From: Catenulispora sp. MAP5-51 | Lineage (GTDB): Bacteria > Actinomycetota > Actinomycetes > Streptomycetales > Catenulisporaceae | Length of the DNA stretch: 64,000 nucleotides | Reading direction: 5' to 3' | Assembly (NCBI RefSeq): GCF_041261205.1 | Contig: NZ_JBGCCH010000003.1 | Location: 558,001-622,000 of the forward strand | Shown here: positions 18,570-26,398 of the stretch, one piece after another | Position numbering within the stretch: position 1 is the first letter of the stretch | Layout of the letters: each line of letters starts with the position of its first letter | Notes under the pieces: model-generated | The model's input: the letters and a program-made list of their open reading frames with translations, nothing else | Told to the model about the DNA's origin: nothing | The model's database searches: none | Made by a program: the position numbers and the translations under genes

Positions 18570-19727
18570 ATGGCAGCGAGCACCGCGAAGAAGGCGAGCA
18601 TCGCCGGGGCCGCGGTCGGCGTGATCGCCGCCGGGGCGGCCGCCGGCTTCGCCATCGAGCGCGCCACCATCGGCCGCGCGGTCCGCCGGCTGGCCGAGCC
18701 GCGCCGCCTGGCAGAGCCCTACGGCACCCTGCGCGGCAGGCCCCTGACGGTCCGCGCCGAGGACGGCGTCGGGCTCTACGTCGAGGTCGACGGCCCGCAG
18801 ATGTTCAGCAGCGGCGCCGGCTGGGCCCGCCGCCGCCCGGCCGGCCGCGCCGACGCCGGCCCCACCCTGGTGTTCTGCCACGGCTACGCCCTGCACCAGG
18901 ACACCTGGCACTACCAGCGCGCGGAGTTCACCGCGACGCACCGCTGCGTGTTCTGGGACCAGCGCGGCCACGGCCGCTCCGAGCGCGGCACGGCCGCCTC
19001 GCACACCATCGACCAGATAGGGCGTGACCTGTACACCGTCCTGGAGGCGGTGTGCCCGGACGGCGACGTGGTCCTGGTCGGCCACTCCATGGGCGGTATG
19101 ACGATCATGGCGCTGGCCGCCGAGCACCCCGAGCTGTTCGGCGGCCCGGAGGCCGGCGAGCACGCCCGGGTGCGCGGCGTCGTGCTGTGCTCCACCACCG
19201 ACGGCCACTGGAACGAGATGACGCTCGGCCTGCCCGCGCGGGCCGCACAGCTGTTCCAGCGCACCGCCCCCGGCGTGTTCGCGCTGCTGGGGCGCGGCCA
19301 CACGCTGGTGGACCGGACCCGCCGCGCCGGCACGGACCTGGCGCAGCTGCTGACCCGCCGCTACGCCTTCGCCTCCGACGTGCCGCCGGCCCTGGTCCGC
19401 TTCACCGACGAGATGCTCTCCAGCACCCCGATGGACGTCATCGCCGACTTCTTCCCGACCTTCTCCATGCACCAGAAGGACATCTCGCTGCCCACGCTGG
19501 GCCGGGTGCCCGTGGAGATCATCGTCGGCGACCACGACCTGCTGACCCCGGCGTTCCACAGCGAGCGGATGGCCGCCGCGATCGACGCCGCCGCGCCGGA
19601 CGATGCCGGGCATGCCGGCCTGGAGATCGTCCCGGCCGGCGGCCACGTGCTGCCGCTGGAACACCCCGACGCCGTGGACAGCGCGATCCGGCGGGTCCTG
19701 GCCCGCGCGGACACATCAAGTCATTAG
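18570..19727 (+). CDS. Alpha/beta hydrolase
   Basis: A 385-residue protein. The N-terminal ~35 residues contain one membrane segment (IAGAAVGVIAAGAAAGFAIE), so it is probably anchored or exported. The alpha/beta-hydrolase core shows the oxyanion motif CHGYALHQDTW near 108, the nucleophile elbow VGHSMGGM near 170, a catalytic Asp in VGDHDLLTPAF, and a final His in GGHVLPLEHP. ATG 18570 is chosen because a GGAAGGGG ribosome site precedes it. A hydrolase between alr and tsaE is conserved in related actinomycetes. The substrate is unknown. Confidence 0.9.
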   Translation: MAASTAKKASIAGAAVGVIAAGAAAGFAIERATIGRAVRRLAEPRRLAEPYGTLRGRPLTVRAEDGVGLYVEVDGPQMFSSGAGWARRRPAGRADAGPTLVFCHGYALHQDTWHYQRAEFTATHRCVFWDQRGHGRSERGTAASHTIDQIGRDLYTVLEAVCPDGDVVLVGHSMGGMTIMALAAEHPELFGGPEAGEHARVRGVVLCSTTDGHWNEMTLGLPARAAQLFQRTAPGVFALLGRGHTLVDRTRRAGTDLAQLLTRRYAFASDVPPALVRFTDEMLSSTPMDVIADFFPTFSMHQKDISLPTLGRVPVEIIVGDHDLLTPAFHSERMAAAIDAAAPDDAGHAGLEIVPAGGHVLPLEHPDAVDSAIRRVLARADTSSH

Positions 19728-19801
19728 GTCCATGAGGACCAGTAGGCCCATTAGGCCTAATCACCCTGCGCGTCGTGCGTTGACCGCACAATCTGGGAGC
19801 T

Positions 19802-20524
19802 GTGCAGACAGCGGAGGCCGCCGGCCCGCCCGGGACTTCGGAGTTCGACGACGTCTGGGTCGTCATCCCCGTCTACAACGAGGGCTCGGTGATCGCCGAC
19901 GTCGTCGCCGGAGTGCTGCCCACGTTCCCGAACGTGGTGTGCGTGGACGACGGTTCGCGCGACAACTCCGCCGAGCACATCGTCGGCACGGCCGCGCACC
20001 TGGTCACCCATCCGGTGAACCTGGGCCAGGGTGCCGCGCTGCAGACCGGCCTGGAGTACGCGCTGCTGCAGGACGGCTCGGAGTACTTCGTCACCTTCGA
20101 CGCCGACGGCCAGCACCGGGTCGAGGACGCCGCCGAACTGGTGCGGGCCGTCCGTGACGGCGGCGCCGACGTGGCCCTGGGCTCCCGCTTCCTCAGCGGC
20201 ACCGTCCACGTGCCGTGGCTCAAGCGCGCGCTGCTGAAGACCGTCGCCGCGATCAGTCCCGCGGCCCGCCGCCTGCAACTGACCGACGCGCACAACGGCC
20301 TGCGGGTCCTGAACCGGGCCGCCGCCTCGCAGCTGAAGATCACCATGAACGGCATGGCGCACGCCTCGGAGATCGTGGACTACCTGGCGCGCTCGGAGCT
20401 GGCGGTCACCGAAGTGCCGGTGACCGTGCTCTACACCGACTACTCCAAGGCCAAGGGGCAGTCCCTGATCAACGGCGTCAACATCCTGTTCGACCTGTCC
20501 CTGCGGTCCCGGAGGACGCCATGA
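19802..20524 (+). CDS. Family 2 glycosyltransferase, DPM1-like
   Basis: A 240-residue GT2 enzyme resembling polyprenyl-phosphate sugar synthases. The nucleotide-binding start is VVIPVYNEGSV near 20-30, with VDDGSRDNS near 50, the metal-binding DADGQH near 100 and GSRFLSG near 125. GTG 19802 is the start. The gene overlaps DUF2304 by ATGA. Two small hairpins (19727-19740 and 19743-19759) lie just upstream. It is the first gene of a four-gene plus-strand glycan operon. Together with DUF2304 it probably makes a lipid-linked sugar donor for the GT-C enzymes nearby (inference). Confidence 0.88.
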   Translation: MQTAEAAGPPGTSEFDDVWVVIPVYNEGSVIADVVAGVLPTFPNVVCVDDGSRDNSAEHIVGTAAHLVTHPVNLGQGAALQTGLEYALLQDGSEYFVTFDADGQHRVEDAAELVRAVRDGGADVALGSRFLSGTVHVPWLKRALLKTVAAISPAARRLQLTDAHNGLRVLNRAAASQLKITMNGMAHASEIVDYLARSELAVTEVPVTVLYTDYSKAKGQSLINGVNILFDLSLRSRRTP

Positions 20525-20895
20525 TCATTCAGGCCATCCTGCTGGTGGTCTCGGCGGTCTTCCTGCTTCTGTTCATCCGGAACTGGTACTCGGTGCAGAC
20601 CAGGGCCCTGAAGCGGCTGGCGTTCCTGATCTTCATCGGCATGATGGTGGTCGCGATCCTGCGGCCCAACTGGGTGAACTCCCTGGCCCACAAGGTCGGC
20701 GTGGGCCGCGGTACCGACCTGGTGGTCTACGTGCTGGCGGTGGCCTTCGTCTTCGTCTCGGTGAACACCTACTTCCGGCTGAAGACCCAGGAGGCGCGGT
20801 TCACCGAGCTGGCCCGGGCCATCGCGGTGCGGGACGCGACCGAGCTGAACGCGCGGCGGCTCGGCCGCCCTCCGGTGCGCGAGGTGCGGCGATGA
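20521..20895 (+). CDS. DUF2304 family membrane protein
   Basis: A 124-residue protein with three predicted membrane segments: about 2-22, about 35-50 and about 68-85. The last ~40 residues are Arg/Glu-rich. The ATG forms an ATGA overlap with the glycosyltransferase stop, and its own stop overlaps the next ATG the same way. DUF2304 proteins are regularly paired with DPM1-like GT2 enzymes; a scaffold or modulator role is the usual inference. Confidence 0.87.
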   Translation: MIIQAILLVVSAVFLLLFIRNWYSVQTRALKRLAFLIFIGMMVVAILRPNWVNSLAHKVGVGRGTDLVVYVLAVAFVFVSVNTYFRLKTQEARFTELARAIAVRDATELNARRLGRPPVREVRR

Positions 20896-22787
20896 GCGCG
20901 GCGACGGACGCGGCGATGAGCGGCGCCAATGGGCTGACCGGCGGCGACAAGGTCCTGATCACCGGCGGCGCCGGCTTCCTAGGCTCCGCCGTCGCCTCGG
21001 CCTGCCTGGAGGCCGGCCTGGTCCCGGTGGTCCTGGACAACCTGTCCACCGGCCGCCGCGAGCTCACCGAGGGCCGGCTCTTCTACGAGGGCGACATCGC
21101 CGACCCCGCCCTGCTCGACCAGGTCTTCGCCGAGCACCCGGACATCACCGCGGCCGTGCACTGCGCCGCGCTGACGATCGTGCCGGAGTCGGTCGCCAAC
21201 CCGATCCGGTACTACCGCGAGAACGTCACCAAGACCCTGGAACTGATCGAGGGCCTGGTCCGCAACGGCTGCCGCCGCCTGCTGTTCTCCTCTTCCGCCT
21301 CCGTTTACGCCGCCGGATCGGCGAGCCCCTACGCGCGCACCAAGGCCATCACCGAGTGGGTCCTGGAGGACGTGGCGCGCACCGGGGACCTGCACGCCAT
21401 CGCGCTGCGCTACTTCAACCCGATCGGCACCGATCCCGAACCGCCGCACGACCTGGGAAAGGCGGGCACCGCCTACCGGAGCGACGCGCCTTTCCACCTC
21501 GCCGGCGTGGACTGGCTGAACCGCGACGCGGTTCCCGTCCGCTACGCCATCCGGGTGGGGGAGCTGGCCGAGGTGCACGTCGCGGCATTGGTGGACTTCG
21601 ATGCGATCGTGGCGCGCCACGAGTCCGGCACGGTCCCCTACGAGGTGATCAACTTCGGCGCCGGCGACGGTACGACAGTCAACTCCGCCAAAGACCGACG
21701 GCTCCTCGGCTGGACGCCGAAGTACACCGTCGGCGTGGGCATCCGCGACGCGCTCACCTGGGCCCGCGTGCGTGCCGGCCTGCCCGCGCCGACCCGGTCG
21801 GCCGCCGCCCGGCCTGCTTCGGTCGTCGACGTCCTGATGCCCTACTACGGCGACGTCGCCATGATGCAGGAGGCGGTGCGCAGCGTCCTGGCCCAGCGCG
21901 ACCCGCACTGGCGCCTGACCGTGGTCGACGACGGCACCGAATCCGGCGTCCCGGAGTGGTTCGCCGGCCTGATCGCCGAACACGGCCCCGACAAGATCCG
22001 CTACCAGCGCAACGAGGCCAACCTCGGCATCACCGAGAACTTCCAGAAATGCCTGAGTCTGGTCACCCATCCGCTGGTCACCATGATCGGCTGCGACGAC
22101 CGCATGCTCCCGGACTACATCGGCACGGTCCGGGCCCTGATGCGCGACTACCCCCGCGTCTCGCTGGCCCAGCCCGGCGTCGAGGTCATCGACGGCGACG
22201 GGCAGGTCGTCGAACCCTGGGTCGACAAGGTCAAGCGCCGGGTCTACGCCCCGCGCGTGCACGGCGCCCTCGTGCTGGGCGGCGAATCCCTGGCCGTGAG
22301 CCTGCTGCGCGGCAACTGGATGTACTTCCCGGCCATCTGCTGGCGCGCCGAGGTCATCACCGAGGTCGGGTTCAACCCGAACCTGCGCGTGGTCCAGGAC
22401 CTCGCGCTCACCCTGGAGTGGGTGCGTGCCGGCGCGCAGATCGTGGTCAGCGACACCGTCTGCTTCCAGTACCGGCGACACGCCGTCAGCGTCTCCAGCG
22501 AACGGGCCTTCAGCGGCGAACGCTTCGCCGAGGAGCGCGACTTCTTCCTCGACGAGGCCGTCCGGATGGAGGGCCTGGGCTGGCGGCACGCGGCGCGCGC
22601 GGCCCGGGTGCACCTGTCCTCGCGGCTGCACGCGGCGACGCTGCTGCCCGGAGCGGTGCGGCGGGGCAGCCGCGACGGAGTGCGGGCGCTGGCCGGCTAC
22701 GCGTTCGGGCCGAACCGGCGCGGTGGGCCGCCCGGAGGACCGGCTGGGGGGACAGCTGGGGGCCCGGCCGGGGGAGCGGCCCGGTGA
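20892..22787 (+). CDS. Fused GalE-like epimerase and family 2 glycosyltransferase
   Basis: A 631-residue protein with two enzyme domains. Residues 20 to about 300 form an extended SDR: GGAGFLGS at 27-34, DNLSTGRR near 48, the catalytic SSSASVYA and YARTK (YxxxK), and LRYFNPIGTDP. Compared with GalE, the substrate segment after LRYFNPIG is shortened and the usual RDYVHVxDLA reads PVRYAIRVGELA. Residues about 315-600 are a GT2 domain: VLMPYYGDVAMMQEAVRS, VVDDGTESG, and CDDRM in place of a DxD. A Gly/Pro tail ends the protein. ATGA and GTGA overlaps couple it to both neighbours. It may make and transfer one sugar (inference). Confidence 0.85.
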   Translation: MSAATDAAMSGANGLTGGDKVLITGGAGFLGSAVASACLEAGLVPVVLDNLSTGRRELTEGRLFYEGDIADPALLDQVFAEHPDITAAVHCAALTIVPESVANPIRYYRENVTKTLELIEGLVRNGCRRLLFSSSASVYAAGSASPYARTKAITEWVLEDVARTGDLHAIALRYFNPIGTDPEPPHDLGKAGTAYRSDAPFHLAGVDWLNRDAVPVRYAIRVGELAEVHVAALVDFDAIVARHESGTVPYEVINFGAGDGTTVNSAKDRRLLGWTPKYTVGVGIRDALTWARVRAGLPAPTRSAAARPASVVDVLMPYYGDVAMMQEAVRSVLAQRDPHWRLTVVDDGTESGVPEWFAGLIAEHGPDKIRYQRNEANLGITENFQKCLSLVTHPLVTMIGCDDRMLPDYIGTVRALMRDYPRVSLAQPGVEVIDGDGQVVEPWVDKVKRRVYAPRVHGALVLGGESLAVSLLRGNWMYFPAICWRAEVITEVGFNPNLRVVQDLALTLEWVRAGAQIVVSDTVCFQYRRHAVSVSSERAFSGERFAEERDFFLDEAVRMEGLGWRHAARAARVHLSSRLHAATLLPGAVRRGSRDGVRALAGYAFGPNRRGGPPGGPAGGTAGGPAGGAAR

Positions 22788-24463
22788 GCGGACCTGGAGC
22801 GCTGGAGCCGCCGTTGCCGCCCCTGCCTCCGCCTTCCCTCCCTCCGCCCCCGCCGCCTCCCCCTCCGCCGCCGTCAGGACCGGAGCCGGCGCCGATCCTT
22901 CCTGCCGAGCCGCCTCAGCGCCGCGGAGCGAAGGTGCGGCGGCGCCTCGCCTCTGTCCTCGGCCGTCCCTGGCTGCTGGCCCTGGTCGGCTTCTTCATGG
23001 TCTCCGCCGGCTGGGCCTTCGCCTCGCCGATGTCCACCTCGCCGGACGAGCCGTCGCACATGGTGAAGGCGGTCGCGACCGCGCGCGGCGAGTTCGTGAA
23101 CTCCACCACGCGCCACGAGATCACCAACGGATTCGAGAAGACCTGGCTCGGCTATCCGTTGCCGGCCAAGTACGGGACCCTCGACGCGATGTCGGGCTGT
23201 TTCCGCTTCCAGCTGCTGTCCGCGGCTTGTGGACAGAAGTTCGGGACCGACAACTCCACCGCGATCGTGGAGACCTCCGCGGGTAACTACAACCCCCTGT
23301 ACTACTTCCCTGTAGGACTGCCCAGCTTGTTCCTCCCGGGAGTCTCAGCGCTATACGGAATGCGCCTGGCCTCGGCGCTACTGAACTCGGCACTGCTCGC
23401 CGCGGCGGTGGGCCTGGCCGCCGGTTGGCGCCGTCCCGGCTGGCCGGTGCTCGGCGTCGTGGCGTGCGGTACCCCGATGGCGCTCTTCCTGAGCGGCACG
23501 GTGAACCCCAACGGGATGGAGGCCAGCGCCGCCGTCCTGGCCTGGACCGCCGCCATGTCCCTGGCGCTGGACGACGACCCGAAACCGGGCCAGGTGACGC
23601 GGCGCGCGATCGGGCTGGCCGTCGGCGGCGCGCTGCTGGCGAACACCAGGAGTCTGGGCATCGCCTTCGTGGCCTCCGTGCTGATCGCGCTGGTGATCAT
23701 CGCCGGCCCGCGCAAGCTGGTCTGGCTGGCGCGGTTCCGCGCGGTGCAGGCCATGATGGCGGTGCTGGTGCTGGGAGGCGTCGCGGCGTTCCTGTGGAAC
23801 CGCTACGCCGACACCCTCACGCCCTCGAGCCTGTCCTTCCCGGACCTGAAGGCCGGGACGGTGTTCAACGAGGTGTTCTGGAGCTCGGGGACCTACATCA
23901 TCCAGGTGGTCGGCACCCTCGGCTGGCTCGATGTGGCGCTGCCGCCGGGCACCACGATCGCCTGGTTCGCCGTGGCCGGGCTGCTCGTCCTGTGCGCCTT
24001 CGGCGTCGCCCGATGGCGGGAGGCGGTGGTGATCGCGCTCCTGATCATCGGCACCGTGGCGATCCCGCTGGTCGCGCAGGTCCTGGAGGCCAAGCGCTTC
24101 GGCATCGGCTGGCAGGGCCGCTACATCCTGGCCTGGGTGCTCGGCCTGCCGGTGCTGGCCGGACTGCTCATGGCCCGCCGGATCGGGGCCGACCTGCCGA
24201 ACGCGCTGGAGCGACGGGCCCCTGTCGTGGCCACGGTCGTGCTGGGACTGGCCGGCCTCGGCGCCTTCTACTGGTCGATGACGCGGTACGCCCACGGCGG
24301 CTGGCGGAAGTACGCGATCGCGCCGATCGAGTGGAGCCCGCCCGGCGGGTGGGTCCTGTGGTGGATCGTCTACGCGGCCGGACTCGCGGCGCTGGTCGCC
24401 GCTGTCGCGGTCCGTCGGCGGGACGCGCTGTGGCGTCCGCCGCCGGCCCCGCCGGCTCCCTGA
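22784..24463 (+). CDS. DUF2142-type polytopic membrane protein (putative GT-C)
   Basis: A 559-residue protein started at GTG 22784, which overlaps the preceding stop; the reading back to 21356 lies inside the epimerase gene. Residues 3-48 are a striking polyproline stretch with an Arg-rich end. The first membrane helix is near 65-85, then a large exoplasmic loop with SPDEPSHMVKAVATARG (the acidic catalytic loop region of GT-C folds), then ten or so further helices and a second extracytoplasmic segment. The SPDEPSH...GE motif is typical of DUF2142. A polyprenyl-linked sugar donor, as the neighbouring GT2 might make, is the likely substrate. Confidence 0.82.
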   Translation: MSGPGALEPPLPPLPPPSLPPPPPPPPPPPSGPEPAPILPAEPPQRRGAKVRRRLASVLGRPWLLALVGFFMVSAGWAFASPMSTSPDEPSHMVKAVATARGEFVNSTTRHEITNGFEKTWLGYPLPAKYGTLDAMSGCFRFQLLSAACGQKFGTDNSTAIVETSAGNYNPLYYFPVGLPSLFLPGVSALYGMRLASALLNSALLAAAVGLAAGWRRPGWPVLGVVACGTPMALFLSGTVNPNGMEASAAVLAWTAAMSLALDDDPKPGQVTRRAIGLAVGGALLANTRSLGIAFVASVLIALVIIAGPRKLVWLARFRAVQAMMAVLVLGGVAAFLWNRYADTLTPSSLSFPDLKAGTVFNEVFWSSGTYIIQVVGTLGWLDVALPPGTTIAWFAVAGLLVLCAFGVARWREAVVIALLIIGTVAIPLVAQVLEAKRFGIGWQGRYILAWVLGLPVLAGLLMARRIGADLPNALERRAPVVATVVLGLAGLGAFYWSMTRYAHGGWRKYAIAPIEWSPPGGWVLWWIVYAAGLAALVAAVAVRRRDALWRPPPAPPAP

Positions 24464-24464
24464 G

Positions 24465-24490
24465 TGCGGGTTTCGCTTAGCGTTCCCGCA
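24465..24490. terminator. Hairpin between convergent glycan genes
   Basis: A tgcggg/cccgca stem encloses an inner cgc-tta-gcg stem, located between the ends of the DUF2142 gene and the convergent GT-C gene. Confidence 0.4.
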
Positions 24491-24525
24491 GTGCGATTCC
24501 CTTAGCAGCTACTTCGGCGGATCCC

Positions 24526-26115
24526 TCAGTGGTTCCGCGGCCCGGCGAAGTTATTCATCCAGGACTGGTCCCCGGTGGCCGAGCACTCGTGGTCCGGCGC
24601 GTACTTCGGGCAGCTGCCGTCGGGCTTGCGCATCGTCTGCGCCACATAGGCGAGGATCTTGTAGCTGTTCGTCTTAGCGGGCATCCAGTAGTCGGACACC
24701 GACGACGCGGCGCTCCCCAGCACCAGCAGCACCGCCGCCAGCACCCCGACATGCGCCCCGAGCCGTGACGGAAGCGGCGGCCAGGCCCCCAGCCGCGACG
24801 CGGCGAAGGCCGTCGCCGCCGCGCCCAGCACGAGGATGCAGTACAGCAGCTGGTTTCCGGTCCGCGGCCACAGCTGCACGGTCCCGGTCGCCCACATCCG
24901 CGAGGCGACCTCCATCCGCCACAGCCAGGTCCCGGCGAACACGCACGCCACCGTCACCGCCAACGGCCGCCGCCACCCCAGCCACAGCGCCACGCCGAGC
25001 CCGGCGAACGTCAAGACGCTGAACAGCCCCACCCCGGCCAACTCGCCCGGCGGTGGCCACTGCCCCACATCCCCGGGCATGTCGGTCCGCCACATGGAGA
25101 AGAACGCCGGGTCCGTATAAGCGTCGAAGCCATAAGCGCGGTCCACGTTGCCGGAGCCTGTGAGGTCCTTGACGTACCAGCCGCACAGCACCCCGAACAC
25201 CGCCACGGTCACCCCGACGAACGCCAGCAGCTTCCAGACCCGCTCCTTCGCCCAGGGGAACAGCAGGAGCACAGCGGCGACCAACCCCGGCGCGCTCCAC
25301 AAGGAGGACCCCGGGTAGATCAGGAACAGGACGGAGTACAGCAACCCGAACAGCACCGCGCTGACCAACACGCGGCGCCACGCCATGTCCCCTACCCGCA
25401 TGGTGTGCCGCACCGAGACCACGAACACCGGCAAAAGCGCGATCATCACAATGGCGCCGTACGGCTTGTAGGGATCGATGATCGCGTAGGCGGGCACCAC
25501 CCCCACCACCAGAGCCCACACCGGACTGAGCACGAAGCGCCACGCCACATAAGCCGCCGGCCCGGTGGCCGCGGCACCCCCGATCTCCATGTCCCGGAAC
25601 GCCGAAGCGGTGTCGCCGTGATGGAACAGCTGAGCCCACCACGCCAGCGCATGCAGCGTCAGCGGCGGATACGTCGGATTCGGATTGCCGTGCCCATGCA
25701 CGATCGACGCCGACCACTCCACCAACCGCCCGGTATCCCCGGACAAACCGAACAGCGGCCACGGCGTCCCCTTCAACGCCACCACAATCCCCCCGGCCAG
25801 GAACCCCGACGCCAACCCCGCCAAAGCGGCGCACACCACATGCTTCACCGCCCGATACCGCCGCCCCCCACGCCACCGATGCGCACCCATGAGCACCGCC
25901 AACAGCACCACCCCCAGCACGGTGAACCGCACCTGCAACGCCGCCAACGCACTGACCTGCCCAGTCCGCGCCAGCGGATCCACGTCGATGAAGCGCGCCA
26001 GCACCGGCATCACCGCCGCACCGGCCAACGCGGCGACGACCTCGCCGACCGGCACCGCCGCACGCCGCAGGGTCGGGCGGACCTTCGGCCACCGCCCCGC
26101 TGTTCCGCCGGTCAC
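24526..26115 (-). CDS. GT-C integral membrane glycosyltransferase, AftA-like
   Basis: About 529 residues, with about 11 membrane helices and a soluble C-terminal end containing SCPKYAPDHEC. The conserved-looking loop after helix 4 (VEWSASIVHGHGNPNPTYPPL) and DPYKPYGAIV recall AftA-type arabinofuranosyltransferases. This is a memory-based resemblance, so the donor and acceptor are uncertain. I start at GTG 26115, which forms a GTGA overlap with the small frame upstream; a TTG-initiated extension to 26241 runs through repeats of this same 5' end. It is the last gene of a minus-strand operon with the flippase. Confidence 0.72.
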   Translation of the reverse strand: MTGGTAGRWPKVRPTLRRAAVPVGEVVAALAGAAVMPVLARFIDVDPLARTGQVSALAALQVRFTVLGVVLLAVLMGAHRWRGGRRYRAVKHVVCAALAGLASGFLAGGIVVALKGTPWPLFGLSGDTGRLVEWSASIVHGHGNPNPTYPPLTLHALAWWAQLFHHGDTASAFRDMEIGGAAATGPAAYVAWRFVLSPVWALVVGVVPAYAIIDPYKPYGAIVMIALLPVFVVSVRHTMRVGDMAWRRVLVSAVLFGLLYSVLFLIYPGSSLWSAPGLVAAVLLLFPWAKERVWKLLAFVGVTVAVFGVLCGWYVKDLTGSGNVDRAYGFDAYTDPAFFSMWRTDMPGDVGQWPPPGELAGVGLFSVLTFAGLGVALWLGWRRPLAVTVACVFAGTWLWRMEVASRMWATGTVQLWPRTGNQLLYCILVLGAAATAFAASRLGAWPPLPSRLGAHVGVLAAVLLVLGSAASSVSDYWMPAKTNSYKILAYVAQTMRKPDGSCPKYAPDHECSATGDQSWMNNFAGPRNH

Positions 26116-26367
26116 GGTGCCCCACTTTCGCCAGCCGGGACCGCGGCCCGCCGCACCGCCGCCCCGACCGCCGGCCAGCGCCCCGCTGTTCCTGGCCCGC
26201 CGGTCATCCTGCTCTGCCCTCGCCAGCCAGGACCGGGGCAAGCCGCACCGCCGAGCGCCCCGCCGCCCGCCGCCCCGCCATTCCTGTCCCGCCGGTCATC
26301 CCGCTCCGCTCTTCCGCGCCCGCTCGGCCCCGCTGCCGGGGGAACGACCGAGATCGCCGCCGGTCAC
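26095..26367 (-). repeat. Degenerate tandem copies of the GT-C gene start
   Basis: Four segments each begin (minus strand) with A/GTGACCGGCGG, at 26367, 26299, 26207 and 26115. The spacing is 68, 92 and 92 bases. The 26207 copy would encode MTGGPGTAGRWP then RRAAVPAGE; the true gene reads VTGGTAGRWP then RRAAVPVGE. The similarity shows they derive from duplication of the gene's 5' end. Confidence 0.75.
26112..26207 (-). CDS. Small frame coupled to the GT-C gene (doubtful)
   Basis: A 31-codon frame beginning ATG 26207 and ending TGA 26112-26114, which overlaps GTG 26115 of the GT-C gene. It is a partial copy of that gene's N-terminus. It may serve only as a translational relay; no function is claimed. 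Confidence 0.25.
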   Translation of the reverse strand: MTGGPGTAGRWPAVGAAVRRAAVPAGESGAP

Positions 26368-26398
26368 GGCCGGATCGATCATCGAACCCTGTCTTCAT
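26204..26398 (-). CDS. Small Arg/Gly-rich frame bridging flippase and GT-C (doubtful)
   Basis: A 64-codon frame. Its ATG at 26398 overlaps the flippase stop by ATGA, and its stop at 26204-26206 overlaps ATG 26207. The composition is Arg/Gly-rich and the second half is another degenerate copy of the GT-C gene start. It may be an expressed leader that keeps ribosomes moving between two large genes, or debris. Confidence 0.25.
   Translation of the reverse strand: MKTGFDDRSGRDRRRSRSFPRQRGRAGAEERSGMTGGTGMAGRRAAGRSAVRLAPVLAGEGRAG

Noticed and set aside
21356-24463. A 1035-residue fusion of the DUF2142 protein with upstream sequence
   Set aside because: The first ~475 codons lie in another frame of the epimerase-GT gene; GTG 22784 with a GTGA overlap is the true start.
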